A DNA stretch of 64,000 bases from Oceanospirillales bacterium (lineage in GTDB: Bacteria; Pseudomonadota; Gammaproteobacteria; Pseudomonadales; Endozoicomonadaceae): the NCBI GenBank assembly GCA_004762125.1, contig SIHQ01000006.1, positions 62,001 through 126,000 on the forward strand, written 5' to 3'. This document shows, piece after piece, positions 26,430 to 34,830 of the stretch (position 1 is the first letter of the stretch; each line of letters opens with the position of its first letter). Position numbers and translations under genes: made by a program. A model generated the notes under the pieces. That model was not told the origin of the DNA. It made no database searches and saw nothing but the letters and a program-made list of their open reading frames with translations.

Positions 26430-27614
26430 ATGATCGATAAAGACCAGATCAGACAGCAACTGTTTGAGCGTGCCCAGGAACTGGTTCCTGTACTTAGAGA
26501 AAGAGCGACTGAAACAGAAAAACGGGGGTACCTGCCTCAAGATACTATTGAGGATTTTCAGGAAGCCGGTTTCTTCCGCATTCTGCAACCACAGAAGTGG
26601 GAAGGCTATGAACTGACCCCAAAAGATTTCTTTGAAGTACAGACCAAGCTGGCTGAAGGCTGTATGTCTTCTGCCTGGGTTCTCGGTGTTGTGGCTATTC
26701 ACAACTGGCAGCTGGCACTGTTTGATGATCGTGCCGCACAGGATGTTTGGGAAAAAGACACCAGTGTTCTGATCTCTTCTTCTTATATGCCTGTGGGTAA
26801 AGTAGAGCATGTTGAAGGTGGTTTTAAACTGAGCGGACACTGGGGCTTCTCTTCCGGCTCCAAGCATTGCGAATGGGCCTTCCTGGGCGCAATGGTTCCA
26901 CCTAAAAATCCGGGTGAAGCACCGGACTACAGAACCTTCCTGGTTCCACGTGCCGATTATGACATTGTTGATAACTGGGATGTCATGGGCCTTAAAGGCA
27001 CTGGCTCCCACGATATTACCGTTAAAGATGCCTTTGTTCCTGAATACCGTACGCATCGTTCTTTAGATGGGTTCTCTCAAAACAGCCCGGGCAACGCTGT
27101 AAATACCGACCCACTGTTCCGTCTGCCGTTTGGTCAGATTTTTGTACGTGCCGTATCTTCATCCTGCATCGGAGCCCTGCGCGGTGCACTGAATGATTTT
27201 GTTGATTTCAACAAGAGTCGTGTTGCTCTGACCACTGGCCAGAATGTGTCTCAAGACCCGGTTGCCCAGAAAGCGGCTGCTGATGCACTGCGTGTTGTGT
27301 CTGAACTGAAGACAATTATGTACAGCAACTTCGCAAGCATGGAAGAGACTGTAAATAATGGTCAGGAATTGAATATTGAAGATCGGGTTCAGTGGCGTTA
27401 TGACTCTGCAATGGTTGCAGACAGATGTGCTGACGCTATCACCCAGTTGTACCTGAGCTGTGGCTCTGCCGGTATCCGCACCGAGCATCAGATCAACCGT
27501 GCTTTCCGTGATATTCAGACAGGTCGTACCCACGTAGCTAACCAGCCTGGCAAGTTTGCCAACAACTTTGGCAGTGTAGCCTTTGGTCGTGAGACTGCTG
27601 ACTTCTTCTTATAA
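26430..27614 (+). CDS. hsaA: HsaA-like flavin-dependent secosteroid monooxygenase
   Basis: 394 residues, the same length as M. tuberculosis HsaA. It has the acyl-CoA dehydrogenase-like fold of group D flavin monooxygenases: ERATETEKRGYLPQDTIEDFQEAGFFRI-type N-domain, HWGFSSGSKHCEWAFLG, MGLKGTGSHDI and a C-terminal IQTGRTHVANQPG. It hydroxylates 3-HSA at C-4, making the catechol that HsaC cleaves. Start has CTGGAGATAATAAT upstream. It is the only rightward gene of the locus and is followed by a terminator. Confidence 0.92.
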   Translation: MIDKDQIRQQLFERAQELVPVLRERATETEKRGYLPQDTIEDFQEAGFFRILQPQKWEGYELTPKDFFEVQTKLAEGCMSSAWVLGVVAIHNWQLALFDDRAAQDVWEKDTSVLISSSYMPVGKVEHVEGGFKLSGHWGFSSGSKHCEWAFLGAMVPPKNPGEAPDYRTFLVPRADYDIVDNWDVMGLKGTGSHDITVKDAFVPEYRTHRSLDGFSQNSPGNAVNTDPLFRLPFGQIFVRAVSSSCIGALRGALNDFVDFNKSRVALTTGQNVSQDPVAQKAAADALRVVSELKTIMYSNFASMEETVNNGQELNIEDRVQWRYDSAMVADRCADAITQLYLSCGSAGIRTEHQINRAFRDIQTGRTHVANQPGKFANNFGSVAFGRETADFFL

Positions 27615-27625
27615 CAAGTCATTGG

Positions 27626-27652
27626 TACAGGGCTTGAGTAACAGGCCCTGTA
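27626..27652 (+). terminator. Terminator after hsaA
   Basis: TACAGGGC / GCCCTGTA arms with an 11-nt loop, 12 bp past the stop and before a facing gene. Confidence 0.7.
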
Positions 27653-27656
27653 TTAT

Positions 27657-28166
27657 TCAATCATTCACAGTCCGCTCATAGATATGATTAACATGTCGCT
27701 CATCATCCAGCTCGAACCAGGTATCACTGTGATGAACAAAATCATGATGCTGGTAAAAGCGTATGGCTCGATGGTTTTTATGGTAAACCGTCAGCCATAA
27801 TCCTGATTTGTTGCTTTCACGACAATAGTTCATCGCTGTATTAATCAACTGGCTGCCAATACTCTTGCCATGGTGATGTTCCTGAACATAAAGTCGATCC
27901 ATTTCAATCAAGTTAACTTTACCTGAAGGCGAAGATGCATCACGGTTCAGCAGAGTATATCCCAGAAGATGCTCACCCTCTTCGTACAGGAAATATTGAA
28001 ATTTCTCGGAAGTAATATTTTCAGCAATAACCTCAGGACTGAATGCTTTTAGCAGGTAATTTGAAAACTTACTGCAAACACCGTCTGTAGCATACGTGTG
28101 CAGCCATACCTGTATAGACAGCATGGCAATATTTGCACTGTCTTCTATTGTTGCTTTTCTTATCAT
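27657..28166 (-). CDS. GNAT-family N-acetyltransferase
   Basis: About 169 residues from the ATG at 28166 (a TTG at 28196 is possible). GNAT features: IRKATIEDSANIAMLS N-terminus, LYVQEHHHGKSIGSQLINTAMNYC (acetyl-CoA loop with the usual Q/R-x-x-G-x-G/A pattern changed to HHGKSIG), and LTVYHKNHRAIRFYQHHDF. Substrate unknown. It is third in a leftward run of RimJ-like acetyltransferase, alkyltransferase and this gene, so probably one transcript. Confidence 0.85.
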   Translation of the reverse strand: MIRKATIEDSANIAMLSIQVWLHTYATDGVCSKFSNYLLKAFSPEVIAENITSEKFQYFLYEEGEHLLGYTLLNRDASSPSGKVNLIEMDRLYVQEHHHGKSIGSQLINTAMNYCRESNKSGLWLTVYHKNHRAIRFYQHHDFVHHSDTWFELDDERHVNHIYERTVND

Positions 28167-28185
28167 TGTTTTAATCAGTACTGTC

Positions 28186-28716
28186 TCAAAAATCAAACGC
28201 CAAATTGGAATGCCTACTTTTTTCCAGATCCAGCAGCTTCTTTTTCATGGGCAGCCCGCCGCCATAGCCTACCAGTTCACCATTACTGCCAATAATTCTG
28301 TGACAGGGAATGATAATACTTATGGCATTAGCACCATTGGCATTCGCTACGGCTCGAACAGCCCTTTCATGATTGATGGTTTTTGCCAAATCCAGATAAG
28401 AAGCGGTTTCACCAAAAGGTATTTCCATCAAGGCGTTCCAAACACTTTGTTGAAAATCAGAACCAACCATTTTTAAAGGCAGATCAAACTTTTTTCGCTC
28501 TCCACCCAGATACTCATCCAACTGTTCTCTGGTTTGCCGCAGCAGAGGGTTATCCTTCTCAATAAACGCGGCTGACAGTCCTCGTCGAAGCCTACTATCT
28601 ACCGTTTGTCGCATTTTACGATACCGAAAATCCAACAGACAGAGTGCCTCCTGATAACTACCAAGAATAAACTCTGTATGAGGCGTTCTGTGATACTGAA
28701 TTTCTATATTATTCAT
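28186..28716 (-). CDS. ogt: Methylated-DNA-protein-cysteine methyltransferase
   Basis: About 176 residues. The ATG at 28716 overlaps the upstream stop as ATGA, deciding the start. The suicide-Cys motif IIPCHRIIGSNGELVGYGGGL and the upstream helix FQQSVWNALMEIPFGETASYLDLA are intact. The enzyme transfers O6-alkyl groups from guanine to its own cysteine. The symbol is by family; an Ada C-terminal-like form cannot be excluded. Confidence 0.9.
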   Translation of the reverse strand: MNNIEIQYHRTPHTEFILGSYQEALCLLDFRYRKMRQTVDSRLRRGLSAAFIEKDNPLLRQTREQLDEYLGGERKKFDLPLKMVGSDFQQSVWNALMEIPFGETASYLDLAKTINHERAVRAVANANGANAISIIIPCHRIIGSNGELVGYGGGLPMKKKLLDLEKSRHSNLAFDF

Positions 28717-29258
28717 GACAATTCCGGACAGATTATTGAAGTTAGAATATGATCCTGCCAACGTCCGTCGATCTTCAAGTAGGAACGGGCTCGACCTTCA
28801 TTTTCAAAGCCAAGTTTTTCGAGCACAGCAGCACTGCGAACATTATCAGGAATATAGTTAGCCATAATTCTGTGCAACTTCATTTCCGAGAACATAAATG
28901 CAATACCAGCCTCAAGCGCTTCACTCATGTATCCCATATTCTGATGCTTTTCAGCAATCGAATAACCTAAAAAACAGGCTTGAAACGCACCTCTGGAAAC
29001 ACTGGTAAAGTTGCACACACCGAGAACTTCACTGCGATCATGATCAAGAATGGCAAAACGATACCCCGTTCCTTTGCTCACTTGCTCAAGGTTCTCAGAG
29101 AGCTGCCATTGCCAATGTTTCAAGGTATAGAAATCTTTTTCTCTAACTGGCTCCCATCGGGAAAGATGATTTCGATTATCAACAAAGTAGTCCAGCACCA
29201 TCTCGGCATCTTCTGGACCAAGAATCTCTAACTGAACTCTTTTAGTTGTCAGCTTCAT
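28713..29258 (-). CDS. RimJ/RimL-type GNAT acetyltransferase
   Basis: 181 residues: TTKRVQLEILGPEDAEMVLDYF, then SRGAFQACFLGYSIAEKHQNMGYMSEALEAG (acetyl-CoA loop) and HRIMANYIPDNVRSAAVLEKLGF, the typical C-terminal block of ribosomal-protein N-acetyltransferases. It probably acetylates a protein N-terminus. First gene of a three-gene leftward unit, joined by a 4-nt overlap to the DNA-repair gene. Confidence 0.88.
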   Translation of the reverse strand: MKLTTKRVQLEILGPEDAEMVLDYFVDNRNHLSRWEPVREKDFYTLKHWQWQLSENLEQVSKGTGYRFAILDHDRSEVLGVCNFTSVSRGAFQACFLGYSIAEKHQNMGYMSEALEAGIAFMFSEMKLHRIMANYIPDNVRSAAVLEKLGFENEGRARSYLKIDGRWQDHILTSIICPELS

Positions 29259-29478
29259 ATAGTGCTCTTTCGAATCAGGGGCTGTGGATAAGTCTTGTAG
29301 GCCTAGGAAAGATCAAAGAACACTTTCACATTTCCATAAGCTGACTATATTTGCAGCAGTCTGATGACAGACTCATTGCCCCACAGATAGCAGAAAACAA
29401 TCCTAATTAAGTGTTGGAATTCAATATGTTAACCAACCCTCTATACTTATCCAGACAAGCAGTACAAGGAGGTAATGA

Positions 29479-29820
29479 ATGAATACTCTCACACTAGAAG
29501 GCTGGTGCAAGGCCGAGGGCTCTCAACAAGCCTGCCCGATTGAGCAAATCCATTTCAGAGTCAATGAGGATTACCGGCTTCTGCTGGAAAAGGCTGCTGA
29601 GGATCTTCATGACAAACAACAACCCGAGGCGTTTGTCCCTGTTGATATGTCTACAATGGAGCTTTCTACATCTGATGATTGCGGGCCACTGAAGGACTGC
29701 AAGATAAGAGTCTATCTTCGTAAAAACGATCAGCGAGGACAGTTTCATCTGGTTGCCAATCGAGTAAGCGACGACTGCCTTGTATACACCAATGCCGTTA
29801 TGATTGATCAACTCGGTTGA
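29479..29820 (+). CDS. Conserved-looking 113-residue protein, unknown function
   Basis: The ATG is preceded by an excellent ribosome site (AAGGAGGTAATGA), which strongly supports expression. The protein is soluble and acidic with four or so cysteines (WCKAEGSQQACPIEQ, DDCGPLKDCKIRVYL, SDDCLVY), no signal peptide and no motif that I recognise. It stands alone between two leftward groups. Confidence 0.7.
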   Translation: MNTLTLEGWCKAEGSQQACPIEQIHFRVNEDYRLLLEKAAEDLHDKQQPEAFVPVDMSTMELSTSDDCGPLKDCKIRVYLRKNDQRGQFHLVANRVSDDCLVYTNAVMIDQLG

Positions 29821-29870
29821 ACGAAAAGTGCCCGAACCGTTGTTTAGCAAGCTTTCGGGTGCTTGCCCTT

Positions 29871-30098
29871 TCAATCACTTGACAGATAAGGAGTCAGATT
29901 GTCCTGAACTGACTCCTTCATAATACCCACTTCCATTTTTGCTCCCACCGCTTCGAGAAGTTTTATCCCTCGGGCAATAACCTTCCCATCTTTCACCAGT
30001 ACATAGCCAATCTGAGGGTTAGGCGAGCAAATAGCTCGAGCCTTTTTTCCTTCCAGAATGGCTTGCGTCATGAAGGCCTCTTTCAGTTTCTGCTCCAC
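29871..30098 (-). CDS. RibD deaminase-like fragment, zinc-site region missing
   Basis: 75 residues from a GTG at 30098 (an ATG at 30071 is possible). The N-half, AICSPNPQIGYVLVKDGKVIARG, is the start of a RibD/deoxycytidylate-type deaminase (SPNPxVGxVxVxDGxVxxxG). It then goes straight to LLEAVGAKMEVGIMKESVQDNL, which resembles the later RibD segment LxxAGIxVxxGVLExE. The HAE and PCxxxGxTPPC zinc motifs that should lie between are absent, as in an internal in-frame deletion. It follows the lipase gene by 8 bp. Catalysis by the normal mechanism is not possible. Confidence 0.55.
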   Translation of the reverse strand: MEQKLKEAFMTQAILEGKKARAICSPNPQIGYVLVKDGKVIARGIKLLEAVGAKMEVGIMKESVQDNLTPYLSSD

Positions 30099-30106
30099 TA
30101 TCAGTG

Positions 30107-30925
30107 CTACCTCTTCAAAACAGCGATATAACTGTCTAGACGATGCTCTTCCATATCCGTCATGGCGGATTCCAGCAGCCGTACCAGTGGCGCGTACTCC
30201 TTAAGCCTGTGCCATAATCGAGTAAGCCAGCAATGTTGGTAGTCTTCGACAATATCTCCAGATTCAGTGATTTCTTCCAGATGTCCGACGTGCTTATAGC
30301 CCAGCCTGCATGGCGGCAAGCCAGGCACCATATCACCTTCATTGACTACACGATAAATACGGCTACTCAGTGATGGTTGCAACTGCTGAATGAATGCTTT
30401 ATTTCCCACTTTCGGCTGCGCAAACGTGTAAACAGCTGCGATATTCAATTCCGGATTGTGAGCGGATAACCTTGCTGCAGCGATGAGGGCAAGTGCACCA
30501 CCCAGACTGTGACCGGTAATCCAGATAGATTGGTTATTGGTACGGTGCCGATTAATCAGGTCCAGCAGTTGCTCCCAAATAGAATCAAGAGCAGTTTTAA
30601 AACCAGCGTGAACCAGCGCACCACCCTGATCACTTCCCCAAGGCAATAAACCAATTCTTACATTGCTGATCCAATCATTCAGATGCTCTTCTGTTCCTCG
30701 AAAACTAACAACCAAATGATGGTCATTACTAATAACAAAACCCTGACTATGAGTTTCATCGTCTTCGAAAAAAAAAGATTCCCCTGTCTTGTAACCACTA
30801 CCTGCTAACGACTGAACTATTAATATTTCAGATTCATAGGCAAGATTTGACAATTGTGCCATCACCAGAGCAATGCTTTTATCGAACCCGACTGCATTTG
30901 TATTCAGCTCATTGGCACTGATCAT
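30107..30925 (-). CDS. Class 3 lipase-like alpha/beta hydrolase
   Basis: 272 residues. Fungal-type lipase (class 3) features: VVSFRGTEEHLNDWISN, the nucleophile elbow WITGHSLGGALALIAAARL, and YTFAQPKVGNKAF followed by YRVVNEGDMVPGLPP with a late His in GYKHVGH. No signal peptide is visible, so it may act inside the cell or be exported by other means. Homologues hydrolyse acylglycerols. Next leftward gene starts within 10 bp. Confidence 0.87.
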   Translation of the reverse strand: MISANELNTNAVGFDKSIALVMAQLSNLAYESEILIVQSLAGSGYKTGESFFFEDDETHSQGFVISNDHHLVVSFRGTEEHLNDWISNVRIGLLPWGSDQGGALVHAGFKTALDSIWEQLLDLINRHRTNNQSIWITGHSLGGALALIAAARLSAHNPELNIAAVYTFAQPKVGNKAFIQQLQPSLSSRIYRVVNEGDMVPGLPPCRLGYKHVGHLEEITESGDIVEDYQHCWLTRLWHRLKEYAPLVRLLESAMTDMEEHRLDSYIAVLKR

Positions 30926-30960
30926 CGTTATTATTTTTCTGCCTTTGTCTAACGGACTTA

Positions 30961-31659
30961 TTACCAGGTGTGCTGGGTACCATGCCAGGTTAGAAACTGA
31001 CCACTCTGCTCAAGGGAAAGGTTATCCAGTACGCGCAACATTCCCGAAACACTCTCGTCTACAGAAAGGTCTGCATCTTTGCCGCCCATATCCGTTTGAA
31101 CCCAACCAGGCAGAACTGGGCAAACAATCACTTTATCTTTGGCCAATTGCAAAGCCAGCGTTTGCATTACTTTATTAAGAGCTGCTTTGGAACTGCGATA
31201 AGCGTAAAACCCTTCGCCGTTCGCATTCAGAGCTCCCATCTGGCTGGACATAGCAATAACCCTAGGCCTTTCAGACATTTTAAGGTTGGGCAGCAATCGG
31301 GTGGTCAACTCAAAAGGCGCAATAGTATTCACCCTCAGAAGTTTCATCCAAAGCTCGATTTCCATATTGTCGACATCTTGAGTAGGAGCGCCCATGACAC
31401 CGGCATTATTGATAAGAATATCGATAGGTTGGCCATGCAGTGTTTTTACAAAATCTGCGATGGATTGAGTATCAGTCAACTCCAGTGGAAGAACCGTCAA
31501 CGAACCTTTATCAGACAGCGCATAAAGCTCATCAGCTTCTTCAAGCTGACGACAGGTGGCTATTACTTTGTAATCGGCTATCAGCATTTGCCGAGCAAAT
31601 TCCAGCCCCAACCCACGGTTGGCTCCGGTGATAACAGCAGTCTCTCTTATTGTTAGCAT
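30961..31659 (-). CDS. Short-chain dehydrogenase/reductase (C-factor-like)
   Basis: About 232 residues; the ATG at 31659 (MLTIRETAVITGANRGLG) places the Rossmann motif near the N-terminus. NNAGV, the catalytic Ser in SSQMG and YAYRSSK (Tyr-x3-Lys) are present; PGWVQTDMGG is typical of the cell-signalling C-factor/CsgA subgroup. The ligand is unknown. It stands apart from the steroid operons. Confidence 0.87.
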   Translation of the reverse strand: MLTIRETAVITGANRGLGLEFARQMLIADYKVIATCRQLEEADELYALSDKGSLTVLPLELTDTQSIADFVKTLHGQPIDILINNAGVMGAPTQDVDNMEIELWMKLLRVNTIAPFELTTRLLPNLKMSERPRVIAMSSQMGALNANGEGFYAYRSSKAALNKVMQTLALQLAKDKVIVCPVLPGWVQTDMGGKDADLSVDESVSGMLRVLDNLSLEQSGQFLTWHGTQHTW

Positions 31660-31874
31660 TTCAGACTTATTCCAGAACAGGCATTTTCTCAGCGAACTGT
31701 ACGGTATAGTTGTCATTATTGGAATGGCATCGCATTTTTAAGGCTAACGATAGCGCCAGTTTTTTCTTGAGTCATCTGACTTTAAAAGAGAGGTATCCCA
31801 GCTCTTTAACATGCATTTCCTTTTGTGCATTTACCCGTTGCAACTTCATACTTAAGGACATCGTCCAGCTCCAC

Positions 31875-32066
31875 TCAACTTTCTTGATGAAAATTAACTT
31901 CCAACTGAATACCGGCCGGATCATAAAAAAACAGCTGAATCAGATGAGTATCTGCCAGATACTTCCGCTCGTATTCAATGCCTTTACTCTCAAGCAGTCT
32001 TACAAAGACATCCAGACTACTCATTCGAAAGGCAGTAAGAACGAATTTTTTTAATCCGTTAATCAA
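31875..32066 (-). pseudogene. C-terminal fragment of a VOC/glyoxalase-type protein
   Basis: The 63-residue frame ends in LIQLFFYDPAGIQLEVNFH, the last beta-strand of a vicinal-oxygen-chelate domain with the metal-binding Glu. Preceding residues AFRMSSLDVFVRLLESKGIEYE also fit. The first half of the domain is missing and I found no matching frame upstream, so this is probably a remnant. Confidence 0.55.
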
Positions 32067-32325
32067 TAACTATTGTCACTGTTTAAGGATTAGCCGTATT
32101 GATGCTTTAGCGTCACATGTTACCCTTTTTTACCAGAACCAATTGTTATTTTAACCTGACTTTTATCGAGTCGATCACCACTAAAACAGAACTAAACACT
32201 GTTCCGGCGATTGACTCGAAGCAGGCTGCCGGGGGCATGGATCCTCCGAACCCATCATGGCTGATGAATACAGGCAGAGAGCTAAGTTAGAGACAATCCT
32301 AATTCATACTTTGAGGTAGAAAATC

Positions 32326-32607
32326 ATGGAAACTGCTCTGATCGAAATCTTCGGCTATTCTTTCACTGGTACTGAGGTCATCGGACACTTTGCATCTGTA
32401 ATGGTTGCGATCTCCCTGATGATGAAAAACATAGTCTGGCTGCGCTGCCTGAACTTTGTTGGCTGCTCCCTATTTGTAGCCTATGGTCTTGCCATCGATG
32501 CAACACCAGTTGCTAGTATGAATGCATTTGTTGCCTGCATTAACATCTACTATCTCGCGAAGATGTACTGGGCAAACAACAATACAAAAGTTACTGTTTC
32601 TACTTAA
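32326..32607 (+). CDS. YgjV-like small inner-membrane protein
   Basis: 93 residues with about three hydrophobic helices (GHFASVMVAISLMM, NFVGCSLFVAYGLAI, NAFVACINIYYLAKMYW). The pattern WLRCLNFVGCSLFVAYGL matches the Imp-YgjV family. Function not established. The ATG has TTGAGGTAGAAAATC upstream and a strong terminator follows the gene. Confidence 0.7.
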   Translation: METALIEIFGYSFTGTEVIGHFASVMVAISLMMKNIVWLRCLNFVGCSLFVAYGLAIDATPVASMNAFVACINIYYLAKMYWANNNTKVTVST

Positions 32608-32629
32608 TTGAAAGCAACCTAAATAATTA

Positions 32630-32667
32630 TTTCAAAAATGGCAGCCAATTGCCTGCCATTTTTGAAA
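32630..32667 (+). terminator. Strong hairpin after the YgjV-like gene
   Basis: 15-bp perfect arms (TTTCAAAAATGGCAG / CTGCCATTTTTGAAA) with an 8-nt loop and T-rich 3' arm. Confidence 0.85.
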
Positions 32668-32808
32668 TCCAATAAATAGTGAATCACTAATAATAAATCC
32701 ATCTTTAAACAGCATTCTTTGTTTAAAATGAATCTAAACTCAGAACAGCAAACGGCTCCACTCGTCTCTAAGCTGTGTCAAAACACACTTAAAGAAAAAT
32801 CCATCAAT

Positions 32809-34452
32809 ATGAACCTCTACAGAAACATCCTATACTGCTCTGTATCTCTGTTTATTCCAGTTCTTAGTTCGCCCGCAATTGCCAACCATGACTCAGGATT
32901 TATTGCCTACGAGAGAAGCCAAGCGATACGTTTTACCCAATGCCATCCGGAACTTTACACACACTGGTTCTCCGTAGACAAAGGCGGTAATCTAACGGAA
33001 ATTATTCCTAACATTCTGGCAACACTTGGAACAGTCAGCACCGTTTCACCTGAACCCACTTCAACTATATCCACACAAGAATCGAGCAGCTATAGTGTCT
33101 ATGAGTCCGAAGGTAGTACAGCTATCAACCAGACATTCACTTCACATTCAGAGTTAGCTCCAAGTGCTACAGAGATAGCCAGCATTACTGCAACAACTAA
33201 TAGCTCTACAACTTCTTTTGTATTCTCAACATCATCAAGCACATCAGTTCCAATTCCATTATCGACTCCTACTCCTACAACTTCTGGTCATGCCCCCAAG
33301 TCAGTATCTGAACACAAAGTACTCATTTTTCTTGAAGGTGAAGTAACTCAAAACTACACACTGTCAGGAGAAATTATACTGAACAATAGAGCCATCGGCT
33401 TTTGCACCAAGCCTCCGGCATCGGTGCCTCATGAACACTCTATTCCTGCAGAAAAACAGGCTGTTATTGAAATAAGTGAGGCTCTTTTCCCGAATTTCTA
33501 CACACCGGCTATAACAGTTAACGATGGTTCAGAGCTAACGCTTGAGAGTGTTCAGATTGATGCGCATGCCTGGAGAACAAACTACCCAGTACTGCTATTG
33601 TTAGGTCGTGCTAAAGGCATAATTAATAATTCCACATTGTTACGACTTAGAGGTAACCTTCAGGAATATACGCATTCGTATGGCTTCCGATCCACTGTTG
33701 TTCTTGGTCCTCAGAATGCCAGCTCACCGACTTTGGATATAACAAATTCCAGGCTTTATCAGGGCATGCTCAGGGGGGCTAATATCTTCGCTATCAACGG
33801 AGGTAATATAACAATTACTGACACAGAGCAGGTGATTGCAAGCGGAATTTCATTGGAACTACACTCTACTGAACTGGATGTTTTTGGCGGGTCTATAGTG
33901 GGTTGTAATAGTCCAATCAGTGCTGAAGGCATTGCCAACTTTGATCACTTACCAAGAACAATAAGTGAATTTTGTCCAACATTTAGCAACCAATCTGCAG
34001 GCTGTGCTTATTATGGCTCGAACAACTTGCTCAACTTCCAAAGTGTAATACTGAAGGGCGGTTGGGACGTAGCTCTCACTTTTGATTATGACCACTTGAA
34101 AGTGAGCGGTATACAAAACACTGGCAACACTGTAGAAAATTTTGGGGGAAGGTTATGTGCCGGTCATCTTCAAGAAGGCGCTCTGGGCGCCGTGGGCTTT
34201 TCAGGAATACCTTCGTGTCCATCGGGTAGTCAGTTTGCCAATTCGCAAACTCCAGCTATCCAAACCGACTCTCCAACTTTAGCTGCTGATACCCAATCTG
34301 CCAGTTCGCAAACTCCAGCTAGCCAAGCTAGTTCATCAAACCCAGTTACGCCATCTCCGGAGAGGTCTCGAGAAGAAATCAGCAGCAGTTCAGTCTTAGG
34401 AGGAAGTTTATTAACGATTGTGATTGGAATACTTATTAATACTGTGATGTAA
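32809..34452 (+). CDS. Secreted Ser/Thr-rich protein with beta-helix-like core and C-terminal anchor
   Basis: About 547 residues from the ATG at 32809, chosen because a signal peptide follows (MNLYRNILYCSVSLFIPVLSSPAIA). After ~60 residues comes a Ser/Thr-rich linker (about 60-155). The middle has repeats such as LTLESVQID, TLDITNSRLYQGML and NITITDTEQVIASG that look like a right-handed beta-helix. A second Ser/Gln/Thr-rich stretch precedes a hydrophobic tail (SVLGGSLLTIVIGILINTVM). It is probably anchored at the surface. No catalytic motif was recognised. A host or polysaccharide contact role is possible but unproven. Confidence 0.75.
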   Translation: MNLYRNILYCSVSLFIPVLSSPAIANHDSGFIAYERSQAIRFTQCHPELYTHWFSVDKGGNLTEIIPNILATLGTVSTVSPEPTSTISTQESSSYSVYESEGSTAINQTFTSHSELAPSATEIASITATTNSSTTSFVFSTSSSTSVPIPLSTPTPTTSGHAPKSVSEHKVLIFLEGEVTQNYTLSGEIILNNRAIGFCTKPPASVPHEHSIPAEKQAVIEISEALFPNFYTPAITVNDGSELTLESVQIDAHAWRTNYPVLLLLGRAKGIINNSTLLRLRGNLQEYTHSYGFRSTVVLGPQNASSPTLDITNSRLYQGMLRGANIFAINGGNITITDTEQVIASGISLELHSTELDVFGGSIVGCNSPISAEGIANFDHLPRTISEFCPTFSNQSAGCAYYGSNNLLNFQSVILKGGWDVALTFDYDHLKVSGIQNTGNTVENFGGRLCAGHLQEGALGAVGFSGIPSCPSGSQFANSQTPAIQTDSPTLAADTQSASSQTPASQASSSNPVTPSPERSREEISSSSVLGGSLLTIVIGILINTVM

Positions 34453-34478
34453 ACTGAAGTAACTCATTTCTTTTATAA

Positions 34479-34505
34479 AGCCACAGTTTAGGCTGTGGTT
34501 TTTCT
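34479..34505 (+). terminator. Terminator after the beta-helix protein
   Basis: CCACAG / CTGTGG arms with a 6-nt loop followed by TTTTTC. Confidence 0.8.
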
Positions 34506-34830
34506 ATCTCTGGATTTTTCTGTTAAAACCAGCCTTCAGATTAATTTTATACGACCACAGAAGGATAGACTGTTATCAGTCGTTATCGCGGAGTCAAGTG
34601 TGACGTCTAGGCAAAAGCTCTACTAATCGATCAAGCTATCCAACATGCACTTAGTTTAACGAGTTTTTCAGTGCACCTGCGTTCGCAACCATTTAACGCC
34701 ATCTGCCAACTCAATGGTTATACCTTATTCAGGCAACTTACCCACTGGATATTTCAACTCAGACATTCCATACATCCATTATTATTTTTCTTTTAACAGT
34801 GCCTTAATGGGCCAGCGTATGAACCAGCAT
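34506..34830. other. Intergenic interval, nothing recognised
   Basis: About 325 bp between convergent genes; no supported ORF or repeat was found. Confidence 0.5.

Noticed and set aside
26334-27056. 240-residue frame antisense to hsaA
   Set aside because: It overlaps the well-supported hsaA on the other strand, has no ribosome site and no recognisable motif.
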